Notes: generated from the letters alone by a model not told the origin. A stretch of 64,000 nt of DNA from Arabiibacter massiliensis (GCF_900169505.1 NZ_LT827021.1:1674001-1738000); one strand, 5' to 3'. Counted from the first letter of the stretch, positions 16,275 to 26,327 are shown. Numbers and translations: made by a program.

Positions 16275-16640
16275 TCAGCCCATCTTTACGAAGCCGAGCG
16301 AGTACGACACAATCCAGAACACGAGCGCGACCGCCGCGTACACGCGCATCGCGCCGGAGGCCCTCCCGTCCTTGCGGTGGCGTATGACGAACACGAGGTC
16401 GATCACCATCAGCGTGAGCGCCGAGTAGCCGATCCATCCGTGGAAGTCGGCCGGGATGATGTTGCCGGCCTGGATCATCATGCAGATCGTCGCGATCGCG
16501 TCGCATACGACCGCCGCGGTCTGCATGATGACGTTGCGCCTCTTCACCTTCCCTGTAATTACCGTCATCAGAATGCCGATGACATACAGCACGAGCGCCG
16601 TCGTCGCAAGCAGCGCTCCAATCATAACCGGTACGGGCAT
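16275..16640 (-). CDS. Four-helix membrane protein, HsmA-like
   Basis: A 121-residue membrane protein with four hydrophobic segments (about residues 5-27, 38-58, 66-86 and 97-116) separated by short basic loops (TGKVKRRN, RHRKDGRASG). The length, the VCDAIATICM segment and the HGWIGYSAL segment resemble the HsmA/TIGR03987 group, but the match is weak. AAGGAG precedes the ATG by eight bases. Its stop codon directly abuts that of the convergent hydrolase gene. Confidence 0.6.
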   Translation of the reverse strand: MPVPVMIGALLATTALVLYVIGILMTVITGKVKRRNVIMQTAAVVCDAIATICMMIQAGNIIPADFHGWIGYSALTLMVIDLVFVIRHRKDGRASGAMRVYAAVALVFWIVSYSLGFVKMG

Positions 16641-16712
16641 GGGGTTCTCCTTCTCTCTCTGATGAAGCGACTCCAGTATGAGCCTGGGGGAAAGATACGC
16701 CTAGCGGGATAA

Positions 16713-17279
16713 TTACCGCAATTTCGCTCGGCGCTCGCGCCAGTCGGGCATGAAGGCGTCCATGAGGGCCTTGAATCGGGGGCCGTGGCCGCGTTCCAGC
16801 AGGTGGCAGAGCTCGTGCACCACCACGTACTCCAGGCATTCGGGCGGGTAGAGCGCGAGGCGCACGTTGATGCAGATGCGCCCCGTGGCCGGCTGGCAGC
16901 TGCCCCAGCGGCTGGTCATGTTGCGGTACGCCAGCTTGCCCGCCTTCACGCCCATGATGGGCTCCCACGCCTCCACGAGCGCCGGCACGCACGCCTCCAC
17001 CACGGCGCGCCACGCGGCCACCTCCTCCGGCGCGGCCTCGGCGGCTGCAGCAGCGGGCGACGCGGCGACCTGCGCGAGCTTCGCTTCGATCCACGGGCGC
17101 TTCTCGCGCACGAACCGCTCCACGTCAGCCACGCGCACGCGCGTCGGCGCCGACACCTCCACGAGGCCCCCGCCGCGACGCACCCGCAGGTTGAGGTTCT
17201 TCACGCGCTTGCGCACGAGGCGCACCGTCAGGCCGTCCACCTCGAGCTCCACCGGCGCACCCGCCTGCCGCGCGCTCAT
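16713..17279 (-). CDS. YgjP-like zinc metallopeptidase (DUF45)
   Basis: A 188-residue YgjP/DUF45 protein. The zinc site is VVHELCHLLERGHGPRF (about residues 151-167), the HExxH form being HELCH, preceded by the family motif YRNMTSRWGSCQPATGRI. These proteins resemble wss/SprT-type peptidases, and substrates are unknown. An Ala/Glu-rich insert (residues about 72-88) separates the N-terminal beta domain from the helical part. The ATG overlaps the MATE stop (ATGA), so it is the last gene of the rsmI-MATE-YgjP operon. Confidence 0.87.
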   Translation of the reverse strand: MSARQAGAPVELEVDGLTVRLVRKRVKNLNLRVRRGGGLVEVSAPTRVRVADVERFVREKRPWIEAKLAQVAASPAAAAAEAAPEEVAAWRAVVEACVPALVEAWEPIMGVKAGKLAYRNMTSRWGSCQPATGRICINVRLALYPPECLEYVVVHELCHLLERGHGPRFKALMDAFMPDWRERRAKLR

Positions 17280-18622
17280 GCCCGTGCCCCCTGCCCGCGC
17301 ACGAACCGCACGATGAGCAGCGCCGTCAGCACGAACGTGGCCGCCTCCGCCGCCGGGAACGTCGCCCACACGCCCGCCATGCCGAACAGCGCTGCCAACA
17401 AAACGGCGAACGAGAGCATGGCCGGAAGCCCGCGCACGATGGAGATGGCCAGGCCCCGCCCCGGCTTCTCCACCGCGCTGAAGAACGCCGCGGCCACGAT
17501 GTTCGCGCCCGCGAAGAAATACCCGAGGAAGTACACGCGCATGCCGTCCACGGCGAGCGCGGTGAGCTGCGGGTCGTTGTCGCGGTTGAACGCGAGCGCA
17601 AGCGGCTCGGCAGCGAGGGCCACCGCCACGTACGCCACGGCCGCGATGACGAGCGACGTCGCGAGCGCCAGGCGCAGCACGGCGCGCACGTCGCGGGCGC
17701 TGCCGCGCGCGTACGCGTTGCTTGCCAGCGGCTGGATGCCCTGCGCGATGCCCACGAACAGGGCGTTCGCCACGAACGCGAAGTTCGCCACCACCCCGTA
17801 GGCCGCCACGCCGATGGTGCCCTCGAACGCGAGGATGATGAGATTGAGCACGAGCAGCACGAACCCGCCGGACACCTCCACGATGAACGACGAGAACCCG
17901 AGAGCGCACACGTGCCCCGCGAGCCGCGCGGACGGGCGCAGGCGCACGGGGCGAAACGTGGCGCGCCGGCGCAGGAAGTGGACGGACAGCACCGCCATGC
18001 TCATGAGCGGGGCGAGCCCCGTGGCGAACGCCGCGCCGAACATGCCCCAGCCGAACCCGAAGATGAACAGCCAGTCCAGAAGGATGTTGCCGAAGCTGCC
18101 CACCAGCATGGCCGCCATGGACAGCTGCGGGCTGCCGTCGTTGCGCACGAAGGGCAGAAGGACGTTGTTGAGCAGGAACAACGGCGCGTACGAGAAGATG
18201 GTGCGCAGGTACGTCTCCGTGAGCGGCAGCGTGGGGCCCTGCGCGCCGAGCGCCTGGGAGAAGGGGCCCGCGAACGCGCCCATCGCCGCCACGAACAGCA
18301 CGGCCGCTGCAGCCGCCAGCAGAAGCGACGTGGTGAACGCCCGGTTCGCCGCGGCCCGATCGCCGCGGGCGGCGTGCACCTGGAACTCCGTGGCGCCGCC
18401 GATGCCCAGCATGAGCCCCGTGGCCTGCATGACCGTATAGGCCACGATGGCGAAGTTGAGCGCGGCGAGGCCGTCCGGCCCCACGCCGTTTGCGATGAAG
18501 AACGTGTCGGCCAGGATGTAGGCGGACACGCCCGCCATGCCCAGCACGTTGAGCGAGACGTAGCGCGCGAACGGGCGCGCCATCGAGGTGGTTGCGGCCG
18601 CGTGCGACATGCGCCGCCTCAC
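17276..18622 (-). CDS. MATE family efflux transporter
   Basis: A 448-residue polytopic protein with about 12 membrane helices in two similar halves, as in the MATE (NorM/DinF) drug:Na+/H+ antiporters. Characteristic stretches are ILADTFFIANGVGPDGLAAL (helices 1-2) and GIAQGIQPLASNAYA (helix 8). The start is a GTG at 18622 that overlaps the rsmI stop (GTGA); an ATG four codons later is possible. The substrate cannot be read from the sequence. Confidence 0.88.
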   Translation of the reverse strand: MRRRMSHAAATTSMARPFARYVSLNVLGMAGVSAYILADTFFIANGVGPDGLAALNFAIVAYTVMQATGLMLGIGGATEFQVHAARGDRAAANRAFTTSLLLAAAAAVLFVAAMGAFAGPFSQALGAQGPTLPLTETYLRTIFSYAPLFLLNNVLLPFVRNDGSPQLSMAAMLVGSFGNILLDWLFIFGFGWGMFGAAFATGLAPLMSMAVLSVHFLRRRATFRPVRLRPSARLAGHVCALGFSSFIVEVSGGFVLLVLNLIILAFEGTIGVAAYGVVANFAFVANALFVGIAQGIQPLASNAYARGSARDVRAVLRLALATSLVIAAVAYVAVALAAEPLALAFNRDNDPQLTALAVDGMRVYFLGYFFAGANIVAAAFFSAVEKPGRGLAISIVRGLPAMLSFAVLLAALFGMAGVWATFPAAEAATFVLTALLIVRFVRGQGARA

Positions 18623-19479
18623 GCCTCGAGCGCGATGCCGTACGCGACGTTGCGCGCGATGCCGAACTCCTCGGCGACGGCGCGGGCGATGTCCTTGTTG
18701 CGCATGCCCTGGGCCTTGAGCTCGGCGGCGCGGGCGCGGGCAGAGACCTCGGCGTGGTGCTCGGCGGCGGCTCCCTCGGCGGCGCTCGGGCCGTCCACCA
18801 CGATGACGATCTCGCCCTTGATGCCGCGCCCGCCCGCAGCCGCCCGCGCGGCGAACTCGTCACGCACCTCGGGCAGCGGGCCGCGCACCACCTCCTCGTG
18901 CAGCTTCGTGAGCTCGCGGCACACGGCGGCCTCGCGATGCGGCAGCTCGTCGGCGAGCACTTCCAGGGCGCTTGCCAGGCGGTTCGGGCTCTCATAGAAG
19001 ATGAGGGCCGCGTCGAGCGCGCGCAGGGGAGCCAAGGCGGTGCGGCGCTCGGCGTCCTTGCGCGGGAAGAAGCCGCCGAAGTAGAAGCGCGGGTTGTCGC
19101 AGCCGCTGGCCACGTAGGCCGTGGCCGCAGCCGTAGGGCCGGGCAGCACCTCCACCGGCGCGCCCGCCTCGCGGGCCGCGCGCACGAGTCGCAGGCCCGG
19201 GTCGGACACGCCGGGCATGCCGGCATCCGAGCAGTACGCGATCACCTCGCCGGCCGCCACGCGCTCCACCAGGACCGACGCGCGCTCGCCGATGAGCGCC
19301 TCGTCCAAGCGCTCGAGCCGCTTCTCGATGCCGTACGCGGCCAGCAGCCTGCCCGTCACGCGCGTGTCCTCCGCGCACACGACGTCGGCCGCGCGCAGCG
19401 CCTCGAGGGCGCGCGCGGTCATGTCGCCCAGGTTGCCGAGCGGCGTGGGGCACACGACGAGCTTTCCCGATGCAGGCAC
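18619..19479 (-). CDS. rsmI: 16S rRNA (cytidine1402-2'-O)-methyltransferase
   Basis: A 286-residue tetrapyrrole-methylase-fold enzyme that 2'-O-methylates C1402 in the ribosomal P site. Motifs are LVVCPTPLGNLGDMTARALE at residues 7-26, AEDTRVTGRLL, YCSDAGMPGVSDPG (SAM loop) and VLPGPTAAATAYVASG, then FYFGGFFPRK. The C-terminal 50 residues (GMRNKDIARAVAEEFGI) form the usual helical tail. It lies 10 bp after a 42-residue sorting-signal-like gene and overlaps the MATE gene. Confidence 0.95.
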   Translation of the reverse strand: MPASGKLVVCPTPLGNLGDMTARALEALRAADVVCAEDTRVTGRLLAAYGIEKRLERLDEALIGERASVLVERVAAGEVIAYCSDAGMPGVSDPGLRLVRAAREAGAPVEVLPGPTAAATAYVASGCDNPRFYFGGFFPRKDAERRTALAPLRALDAALIFYESPNRLASALEVLADELPHREAAVCRELTKLHEEVVRGPLPEVRDEFAARAAAGGRGIKGEIVIVVDGPSAAEGAAAEHHAEVSARARAAELKAQGMRNKDIARAVAEEFGIARNVAYGIALEA

Positions 19480-19489
19480 GTCGAGGCTC

Positions 19490-19618
19490 CTAGCGGTTGC
19501 GCCGCATGAGCACGAACGCGATCACCAGCACGATGACCGCGACCACCACCACGCCCGCGATGATGAACGGCAGCGCGCTGTCCCCCGTGCACGCCAAACC
19601 CGCGGTTCCGAATCCCAT
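19490..19618 (-). CDS. 42-residue stand-alone LAXTG cell-wall sorting-signal peptide
   Basis: A tiny gene with AAGAGGT seven bases before its ATG. The whole product is a C-terminal sorting signal without a protein in front: MGFGTAG, then LACTGD (matching the LAXTG motif of class E sortases), a hydrophobic span from about residue 16 to 38, and the positive tail RRNR. It precedes rsmI by 10 bp on the same strand. It could be a degenerate relic of a surface protein, a small membrane protein, or a peptide that is itself attached to the wall. No sortase gene lies in the window. Confidence 0.6.
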   Translation of the reverse strand: MGFGTAGLACTGDSALPFIIAGVVVVAVIVLVIAFVLMRRNR

Positions 19619-19723
19619 GCGCCTACCTCTTCCGTCTCACCCGCCGTTTTCCGTCGCCTGCCATTGTCGGCCATGACGCCCCAGAAGGCAAACGGCGCGA
19701 TTCAAACTTGGGAAACGGATTTG

Positions 19724-19786
19724 TTTGCCAAGTTTGCCAAGTTTGCCAAGTTTGCCAAGTTTGCCAAGTTTGCCAAGTTTGCCAAG
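19724..19786. repeat. Seven perfect tandem copies of TTTGCCAAG
   Basis: A 9-bp microsatellite-like array (19724-19786) that ends with a partial TTTTGCC, in the gap between the sorting-signal gene and the aldehyde dehydrogenase. Being a multiple of three it stays open in both directions (repeating Phe-Ala-Lys on one strand and Trp-Gln-Thr on the other), but no convincing gene uses it. Confidence 0.9.
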
Positions 19787-20056
19787 TTTTGCCTATCCCT
19801 TTGACACGCAATGGGCAGGGGCATTCGAACATGCCGCTGGATGTCTGAGCGGAAAAGCTTTCGTGCGCGCTACCGCCTGGCTGGGCGCTGAGGCCGCTCG
19901 GCGCTCGCTGTTTGACGGCGCGGCAACCGTTTGCCGCGCCGGACGGCCATCCGGCGCGGGGCTTCTATACTGGGGGAATCGCCGGGCCCGCCCTGCGCGT
20001 CCTCGCAGGCGGCGGGCTGTCGGCTCGTGCCCCTCGCGAGAAACGGAGATCCTCCC

Positions 20057-21541
20057 ATGACCACCGCCCCCACCCCTCCCAAGCCCTACGACAACCTGGA
20101 CAAGCTCTACATCGCCGGTGCCTGGCGCGACGGCGCAAGCGGCGAGACCGCCCAGGACGTGAACCCCTACAACCAGGACGTCCTGGCCACCCACGTGCTG
20201 GCCAACCGCGCCGACGTGGACGAGGCCTACGCCGCCGCCGAAAAGGCCCAGCGCGAGTGGGCCGCCACCCTGCCCGCCGAGCGAGCCGCCGTGCTGCGCC
20301 GCGCCGTGGACATCTTCGACGCGCGCCACGACGAGCTCATCGACTGGGTGCAGCGCGAGTCGGGCAGCATCCGCGCCAAGGCCGAGTTCGAGGTGGGCGC
20401 CTCGCGCAACATCACCGAGGAGGCGGCCAGCTTCCCCTACCGCATGCACGGCGACATCTTCCTGTCCGACACGCCGCACAAGGAGAACCGCGTGTACCGC
20501 CAGCCGCTGGGCGTGGTGGGCGTCATCAGCCCGTGGAACTTCCCCATGAACCTGTCGAACCGCTCGGTTGCCACGGCGCTGGCCTGCGGAAACGCCGTGG
20601 TGCTGAAGCCCGCCAGCGACACGCCCGTCACCGGCGGCATCCTGCTGGCGAAGATCTACGAGGAGGCTGGCCTGCCCGAGGGGCTGCTGTCGGTGCTCAT
20701 CGGGCGCGGCAGCGAGATAGGCGACTACTTCGTGGAGCACCCCACGCCCAAGCTCATCTCGTTCACCGGGTCCACCGAGGTGGGCCGCGGCATCGGCGCG
20801 AAAACGACCGGCGGCAAACTGCTCAAGCGCGTGGCGCTGGAGCTGGGCGGCAACTGCCCGCTGGTGGTGCTCGACGACGCCGACCTCCAGCTGGCCGTGG
20901 ACATCGCCATCATCGGGCGCTTTTTGCACCAGGGGCAGATCTGCATGAGCACGAACCGCATCATCGTGGACGCGAGCCTGGCCGACGAGTTCACCGAGCG
21001 CTTCGTGGACCGCGCGAGCAAGCTCGTGTGCGGCGACCCGCTCGACCCGAAAACCGACATCGGCCCCATCATCAACGAGGCCCAGCTCACCGGCATCCTG
21101 CAGAAGGCCAAGCGCGCCGAAGAGCAGGGCGCGGAGGTGCTCCTGGGCGGCGAGCCGGACGGCCTGGTCATGCCGCCGGTGGTGTTCGGCGGCGTGGACC
21201 CCTCCTGGGACATCGCCCTGCAGGAGAGCTTCGGCCCGCTCGCGCCCATCATCGTGGCGCACGGCGAGGACGAGGCGCTCAAGTTCGCCAACATGAGCGA
21301 TTACGGCCTGTCCTCGGCGGTGGTCGGCCGCGACGTGGAGCGCGCCACCGCGTTCGCCCTGAAGATCGATGCCGGCATGACCCACGTGAACGACATGACT
21401 GTGGCCGACGAGCAGCACGTGCCCTTCGGCGGCGAGAAGAACTCGGGCCTCGGCCGCTTCAACGGCGACTGGATCCTGGAGGAGATGACGCGCACCCACT
21501 GGACGAGCGTCCAGCACGTGTCCCACCCCTACCCGTTCTAG
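20057..21541 (+). CDS. NAD(P)-dependent aldehyde dehydrogenase
   Basis: A 494-residue aldehyde dehydrogenase oxidising an aldehyde to its acid. Visible are the substrate-channel [12 protein letters not shown], cofactor motif [13 protein letters not shown], general base in [16 protein letters not shown], catalytic Cys in [11 protein letters not shown] (near residue 299) and the C-terminal [14 protein letters not shown]. The [10 protein letters not shown] and HEQ-type active-site stretch resembles benzaldehyde/vanillin dehydrogenases, but substrate cannot be assigned. I chose the ATG at 20057, preceded by ACGGAGAT. It is a single-gene unit with a strong terminator. Confidence 0.92.
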   Translation: MTTAPTPPKPYDNLDKLYIAGAWRDGASGETAQDVNPYNQDVLATHVLANRADVDEAYAAAEKAQREWAATLPAERAAVLRRAVDIFDARHDELIDWVQRESGSIRAKAEFEVGASRNITEEAASFPYRMHGDIFLSDTPHKENRVYRQPLGVVGVISPWNFPMNLSNRSVATALACGNAVVLKPASDTPVTGGILLAKIYEEAGLPEGLLSVLIGRGSEIGDYFVEHPTPKLISFTGSTEVGRGIGAKTTGGKLLKRVALELGGNCPLVVLDDADLQLAVDIAIIGRFLHQGQICMSTNRIIVDASLADEFTERFVDRASKLVCGDPLDPKTDIGPIINEAQLTGILQKAKRAEEQGAEVLLGGEPDGLVMPPVVFGGVDPSWDIALQESFGPLAPIIVAHGEDEALKFANMSDYGLSSAVVGRDVERATAFALKIDAGMTHVNDMTVADEQHVPFGGEKNSGLGRFNGDWILEEMTRTHWTSVQHVSHPYPF

Positions 21542-21555
21542 GCCCGCGCGAAACC

Positions 21556-21590
21556 GCTGCCCGGCCCTCCGACGCGAGCGGCCGGGCAGC
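21556..21590 (+). terminator. Hairpin after the aldehyde dehydrogenase gene
   Basis: GCTGCCCGGCC (21556-21566) pairs perfectly with GGCCGGGCAGC (21580-21590), 15 bp after the stop codon. It has no T tract, as is common in high-GC genomes. Confidence 0.6.
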
Positions 21591-21730
21591 GCATACCACC
21601 TCGCCAAACGGATGCGCGCGCCCCGCGCGCCCGCCTACCCAAATCCCACTGAAACGGTTCGATCTGGCGGCTCCCCGCCTGTCATGTTATGCTGGTTCGA
21701 TCATAGCAATTTCGACGGAGACGGCGAGCA

Positions 21731-22549
21731 GTGGACCATTTGACCGACAGGGAGTTCGACCGCGCCTGCACGTATCTGGCCCGCTCCTTCGGGCTGGACA
21801 TGCGGTCGAAGCGCGTGCTGCTGGAATGCCGCCTCTCGCGCGAGCGGGAGCGCCTCGGGATGCCCTCGTTCTCGGCCTACCTCGATCTTATGGAGTCGGG
21901 CGCGAACCCCGCCGCCCGCGCCCGCTTCATCGACCTCGTCACCACCCACTACACCTACTTCCTGCGCGAGAGCCGGCAGTTCGACTTCCTGCGCACCGTC
22001 GCGCTGCCCGAGCTGGAGCGCGCCCGCCCGCGCCGCACGTGGAACATCCTGTGCGCCGGCTGCTCTACCGGCGAGGAATGCTACACCGTCTCGATGCTCG
22101 TCGAGGACTACGCGCGCGGCCGCGACATCCCGCCGGTGCGCATCACGGGGATCGACGTGTCGGAGCCGGCGCTCGCCGAGGCGCGCCGCGCGGTGTATCC
22201 CGCCTCGCGCATCGAGAAGGTGCCGCCGCGGTGGCTGTCCTCCTACTTCGTGCGGGAGGGCAAGGACTACGCGGTGGCCGAGCCCGTGCGCCGGCGCGTG
22301 GCGTTCGCCTACGCGAACCTGAGCGACGCGGCGCCGCTCGCCCGCACCTACGACCTCATCCTCTGCCGCAACGTGATCATCTACTTCGAGGACCGCACGC
22401 GCGAGCGGGTGCTGGACACCCTGCATCGCCACCTGGCCCTTTCCAGCTACCTCGTCCTCGGCCACGCCGAGATCGTCCGCGACCGGGCGCTCTTCGCGTA
22501 CCGCGGCAACTCCATCTACCAGAAGCTACCGGAAGCGACCCTGCCATGA
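21731..22549 (+). CDS. cheR: CheR-type protein-glutamate methyltransferase
   Basis: A 272-residue chemotaxis methyltransferase that would methylate glutamates on the receptor encoded next to it. The N-terminal helical domain (residues 1-75) carries the [10 protein letters not shown] segment, and the SAM domain contains [19 protein letters not shown] (canonical GCSTGEE), [15 protein letters not shown] and [11 protein letters not shown]. The GTG at 21731 is preceded by GGAGACGG. Its TGA overlaps the ATG of the receptor gene. It is first in the operon cheR-mcp-GGDEF-CheA-like-cheW. Confidence 0.93.
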   Translation: MDHLTDREFDRACTYLARSFGLDMRSKRVLLECRLSRERERLGMPSFSAYLDLMESGANPAARARFIDLVTTHYTYFLRESRQFDFLRTVALPELERARPRRTWNILCAGCSTGEECYTVSMLVEDYARGRDIPPVRITGIDVSEPALAEARRAVYPASRIEKVPPRWLSSYFVREGKDYAVAEPVRRRVAFAYANLSDAAPLARTYDLILCRNVIIYFEDRTRERVLDTLHRHLALSSYLVLGHAEIVRDRALFAYRGNSIYQKLPEATLP

Positions 22550-24123
22550 AGCGAAACGCAAAAGACCTGAGCATCAGCAGCATCCTCATGCTGTCCTACG
22601 TCATCGTCGCCGTGCTGTTCGTCGTGTCCACCTGCGTATCCATCGTGGCCGTGCATCAGAACGCGGCCGTCACCGAGGAGTTCTACCAACGGCCCTACCA
22701 GGTGGCGAAGAGCGCCGTGTCGCTGCGCAACGATGTCGAGGAGATGTCGGGCTACCTGGGCCAGTACGTGAACATCGAGGACGCCGCCGAACGCACTGAG
22801 GTGAAGGTGGTCATCGACCAGCTGTCCGCCGAGCGCGAGACCGAGCAAGAGACCATCTCCACGTACTTCGTCGCCGACCAGAACGTGCTCGCCCAGTTCA
22901 ACCTGGCCAACGAGAGCCTTATAGCGCTGCGCAACGACGTCATGGAGGCCGCGGAGGCGGGCGATCTCGAACGCGCGCAGAGCCTGTACGACCAGAGCTA
23001 CCTTCCTCAGAAGGACATCACGATGGATCTCGCCGACGACATCGTGGCGGCGGCCGAGAAGAAGGCCGTCGACTTCGTGGCGCGCTCGAAGGAGCTTGAG
23101 AACGTCACCTCCCTCATCATCGCCGCGATCGGGCTCGTCATGGTCGCGGTGGCCATCTTCATGTGGCGGCGCATCACCCGCGCCATCGCCGTGCCGGTGC
23201 ACGAGATCGAGCAGGCCGCCAAGCGCGTGGCCGACGGCGACCTCACGGCCGATATCCCCGTGACCTCGGGCAACGAGCTGGGCGTGCTGGCCGCGTCTTT
23301 CAACAAGACCATCGCCACGCTGCGCATGACCGTGCAGCGCCTGAGCGACACGGCCGAGCAGGTGGAGCGCTCGTCGTCGCAGATGTCCGACGGATCGCAG
23401 GCCATCGCGCAGGGCTCGGCCGAGCAGGCCATGGCCATCGAGGAGCTGGCCGCCAACGTGCAGGGCATCACCCAGGTGGTGGAGGTGAACAACGAGAGCG
23501 TGCTCGTGGCCAACGAGAACACGGCCGACGTGTTGGCCGCCGTGGAGCACAGCAACGACCAGATAGCCAAGACGGTGCAGGTGATCGGCGACATCAAGAC
23601 CAGCACGCGCAACATCTCGCAGCTGGCCAACGCCATCGAGGACATCTCGTTCCAAACGAACATCCTCGCGCTCAACGCCTCGGTGGAGGCGGCTCGCGCG
23701 GGCGACGCCGGGCGCGGATTCGCCATCGTGGCCGAGGAGATACGCCGCCTTGCCACCCAGGTGAGCGAGGCGTCGCGCGCCGCCGACGAGCTGGCCGTGC
23801 GCGCGAGCGCCAGCGTGGAGAGCGGCAGCGCGCTCATCGAGGTCACGTCGGACAACATGGAAGGGGCCGTGGCGGCCACCGAGGGCGTGAAGGAGATGAT
23901 GTCGGCCATCGCGCAGGCGTCTGCCCAGCAGCTCGAGGCCGTCTCCCAGATACAGGAGAGCATGGACAGCCTTTCCGACGTGGTGCAGGAGAACTCGGCC
24001 GCCTCCGAGGAGAGCGCCGCCATCGGCGAGGAGCTGGCCGAGCAGGCCCGCGTCCTGAAGAAGCTCATCGACCGCTTTACCTTCGAGGCGCCGGCGACGG
24101 GCGCGGACGGCGGCGCATCGTGA
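22546..24123 (+). CDS. Methyl-accepting chemotaxis-like receptor
   Basis: A 525-residue transmembrane receptor. Helix 1 is at about residues 10-33, a four-helix-bundle sensor domain at 34-185, helix 2 at 187-207 ([16 protein letters not shown]), HAMP at 208-262, and the signalling hairpin peaks at [20 protein letters not shown] and [15 protein letters not shown]. The C-terminus (ATGADGGAS) lacks an NWETF-like CheR/CheB tether. It overlaps both cheR (ATGA) and the GGDEF gene (GTGA), so all three are translated together. The ligand is unknown. Confidence 0.93.
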   Translation: MKRNAKDLSISSILMLSYVIVAVLFVVSTCVSIVAVHQNAAVTEEFYQRPYQVAKSAVSLRNDVEEMSGYLGQYVNIEDAAERTEVKVVIDQLSAERETEQETISTYFVADQNVLAQFNLANESLIALRNDVMEAAEAGDLERAQSLYDQSYLPQKDITMDLADDIVAAAEKKAVDFVARSKELENVTSLIIAAIGLVMVAVAIFMWRRITRAIAVPVHEIEQAAKRVADGDLTADIPVTSGNELGVLAASFNKTIATLRMTVQRLSDTAEQVERSSSQMSDGSQAIAQGSAEQAMAIEELAANVQGITQVVEVNNESVLVANENTADVLAAVEHSNDQIAKTVQVIGDIKTSTRNISQLANAIEDISFQTNILALNASVEAARAGDAGRGFAIVAEEIRRLATQVSEASRAADELAVRASASVESGSALIEVTSDNMEGAVAATEGVKEMMSAIAQASAQQLEAVSQIQESMDSLSDVVQENSAASEESAAIGEELAEQARVLKKLIDRFTFEAPATGADGGAS

Positions 24124-24731
24124 CGAAGCGCCCGCCCGAATCCGCCGCTCAGGCCGCCCTGCCCGCCGAGGAGGAGCGTCTACGCGCGGCCAACGCCGAG
24201 CTGAAGAAGCAGCTCGACCTCATGCGCGGCCTGGCCTTCCGCGACCAGCTCACCGGGCTGTACAGCCGCCACTACCTCACCGACTACCTCGAACGCGAGA
24301 TAGAGGAGGCCAGCCGCGAGACGAACACGGTGCTGGCCCTGTGCGACATCGATGACTTCAAGGTCATCAACGACGTGCGCGGGCACCAGTCCGGCGACAT
24401 CGCCATCGCGTGCATCGCCGACATCCTCGACGACCTGGCAGGCGGCCATCCGGTCATCCGCTGGGGCGGCGAGGAGCTGCTCGCGGTGCTGTTCGCCTCG
24501 CCCGACCACGAGGCGCTGCGGCTGTGCAACCGCATGCGCGAGGAGGTGGCGGCCTACCGCATCGACGACGGCGCGGGCGAGTTCTCGTGCACGCTCACGT
24601 TCGGGCTGGGCTCCTACGACCCCGCCCTCAGCTTCGCGGAGAACTTCTCGCTCATCGACCGCGCGCTGTACCACGGCAAGGAAACCGGCAAGAACCGCTG
24701 CGTGTTCGCACGGCCCGACCTTCTGGACTAG
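24120..24731 (+). CDS. Diguanylate cyclase (GGDEF domain) in the chemosensory operon
   Basis: A 203-residue protein with a short coiled coil (about residues 12-40: [20 protein letters not shown]) and a GGDEF domain at 45-200. The start of the domain is [18 protein letters not shown], the nucleotide-binding aspartate is in [12 protein letters not shown], and the signature is GGEEL, an accepted variant. I see no RxxD inhibitory site before it and no receiver domain. The coiled coil could be where the receptor complex acts. Its GTG overlaps the receptor stop. If active it would convert two GTP into cyclic di-GMP. Confidence 0.88.
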   Translation: MTKRPPESAAQAALPAEEERLRAANAELKKQLDLMRGLAFRDQLTGLYSRHYLTDYLEREIEEASRETNTVLALCDIDDFKVINDVRGHQSGDIAIACIADILDDLAGGHPVIRWGGEELLAVLFASPDHEALRLCNRMREEVAAYRIDDGAGEFSCTLTFGLGSYDPALSFAENFSLIDRALYHGKETGKNRCVFARPDLLD

Positions 24732-24743
24732 CGGAGGGCGGCC

Positions 24744-26327
24744 ATGGAGCGAGACGAGTTGATCGTGCAGGTCATGCTCAAGCCGAACTGCGGCTTGGAG
24801 AACACGCGCGCCTCGCTGGTGGTGCGCCGGATCACGCCTCTGTGCGACGCGGTGTCGTGCCACCCGCGCACGGTGAAGAGCGACCCCGCCACCATCTCGT
24901 TTTTGCGCGACCACGGGCTGTTCATCCGCTTCAGCTCGGCCACGCCCGAGCAGGTGCTGCTGGCCATCAAGGGCTCGTTCTTCGTGGATCGCTGCACCAT
25001 CGTGGAGGATCCCGACGCCATCCCCGCCTACGAGGCCGCCGGTGCCGACGCGGACGGCGAGGGCGACACCGCCTTCGCCCTGCCCTCGTCCTTCTCGCAC
25101 TCCGACGAGCTGGGACGCCGCAGTGCCGAGCTCACGGGCCTGCTCGCACGGTTCGAGGAGGTGCACCGCGCGCTGCGGGCGCATCTGGACGACGCGCCGA
25201 ACGACCGCGGGCTCAGCGCCATCGTATTCTCGCACGCGCAGGTGGTGGACGGGCTGCGCACGGCCGTGATGCGCTCGCGCATCGAGCCCTTCGACCGCAT
25301 CGCGCCGTCGTTGCGCACGCTGGTGAGCGACTACGGCTACCGCTTCGGCGTGCTGGCCGATCTGGAGATAGCCGACGGGCACCTGGCGCTCGACCGGTCG
25401 GTGCTCGCGTCGATGGAGGGGGTCATCAAGCGGGTGATGCGGGCGTGCCTGCGCGACGGCATCGAGAAGCCCGAGACGCGCACGGCGGCCGGCAAGCCCC
25501 CGCGCGCCACGGTGCGCCTGCGCCTGGAAAGCGACGGCTCCGACGTGATCTGCCGCATCGAGCACGACGGGCGGCCCTTCGACGCCCGCGCCATCGGCGA
25601 GCAGGCGGTCGAGCGCGGCCTGCTCGCGCGGCCCCTGAGCACCTACACCGACGAGGAGCTGGGGGCGTTTCTGCTGCTGCCGGGGTTCGTCACGGCGGGC
25701 ACGAGTCACACGTCCAGCATGTTCGCCCAGTTCAACGAGGTCGGATCGCTGCTGCAGCACGCGGGCGGGCGCGGCGAGGTGCGCAACACCGAGCGGGGCA
25801 CCCTGGAGATATCCCTGCGCTTCCCCGTGCCGTTCACCGTGATGGAAGCGGCCGTGCTGCGCGCGGGCGGCACGCGGTTCGCCCTGCCCGCGCAGCAGAT
25901 CGAGCGCTTCGAGGCGTACCGGCCCGAGCGGGTGGAGCGGGCGGGCGCGGGCGCGGCGAGCGGGGAGGCGGACGCGGTCTCGAGCGCGACGGTGTCCGCA
26001 AGCGCGTTTTACGTGGGCGACGACGGGGCGCGCTACGCGCTTCTGGGCGAGCCGGGCGGCTCGTCGCCGTTCGAGGCCGAAAGCCCCACGTTCTCCCTGC
26101 TCCTGGACGCACCGGGAGCGAAGCGCGCCCTTGTCGTGGACGCCGTGGATGGCTACGAGCGCCTTTCGGTGAACCGGCTGCCGGCGCTGCTCGATAGGCG
26201 GGAGGCGCGCGAGGCGGGCTGCATCGGCTACGCCCTGCTGCAAAACGGCGAGCCCTGCCCGGTGGTGAGCGCCCGGCTACTGGCGGGCGCCGCCCTGAAG
26301 GGAGGAGGCGGCCATGCGCGACCGTGA
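24744..26327 (+). CDS. Divergent CheA-like protein without HPt and with degenerate ATP site
   Basis: A 527-residue protein aligned by eye with CheA from the dimer/ATPase part onward. The stretch MRACLRDGIEKPETRTAAGK matches the CheA N-box region (LVRNAVDHGIE..), but the Mg-ATP Asn is replaced by Ala, and the G1 box DDGAG reads HDGRP. LLLPGFVTAGTSHTS corresponds to the F/G2 region and FALPAQQIERFEAY begins a CheW-like domain (residues about 365-520). The N-terminal 110 residues may be a P2-like domain. There is no HPt His domain, so autophosphorylation and phosphotransfer look impossible; a scaffold role is inferred. RBS GGAGGGCGG. Confidence 0.8.
   Translation: MERDELIVQVMLKPNCGLENTRASLVVRRITPLCDAVSCHPRTVKSDPATISFLRDHGLFIRFSSATPEQVLLAIKGSFFVDRCTIVEDPDAIPAYEAAGADADGEGDTAFALPSSFSHSDELGRRSAELTGLLARFEEVHRALRAHLDDAPNDRGLSAIVFSHAQVVDGLRTAVMRSRIEPFDRIAPSLRTLVSDYGYRFGVLADLEIADGHLALDRSVLASMEGVIKRVMRACLRDGIEKPETRTAAGKPPRATVRLRLESDGSDVICRIEHDGRPFDARAIGEQAVERGLLARPLSTYTDEELGAFLLLPGFVTAGTSHTSSMFAQFNEVGSLLQHAGGRGEVRNTERGTLEISLRFPVPFTVMEAAVLRAGGTRFALPAQQIERFEAYRPERVERAGAGAASGEADAVSSATVSASAFYVGDDGARYALLGEPGGSSPFEAESPTFSLLLDAPGAKRALVVDAVDGYERLSVNRLPALLDRREAREAGCIGYALLQNGEPCPVVSARLLAGAALKGGGGHARP

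Noticed and set aside
19724..19786. Possible CRISPR array
   Set aside because: The unit is 9 bp, directly tandem and without spacers; no cas genes are present.
19623..19832. Repeating Trp-Gln-Thr protein of 69 residues on the reverse strand
   Set aside because: It exists only because the 9-bp repeat is a multiple of three. No ribosome site, and it overlaps the sorting-signal gene's upstream region.
19793..21607. A 604-codon reverse-strand frame over the aldehyde dehydrogenase
   Set aside because: Shadow of the dehydrogenase gene, with no recognisable domain and a His/Arg/Gly-rich composition.
24180..26243. A 687-codon reverse-strand frame over the GGDEF and CheA-like genes
   Set aside because: Shadow frame; the forward genes have domain motifs and overlapping start/stop signals.
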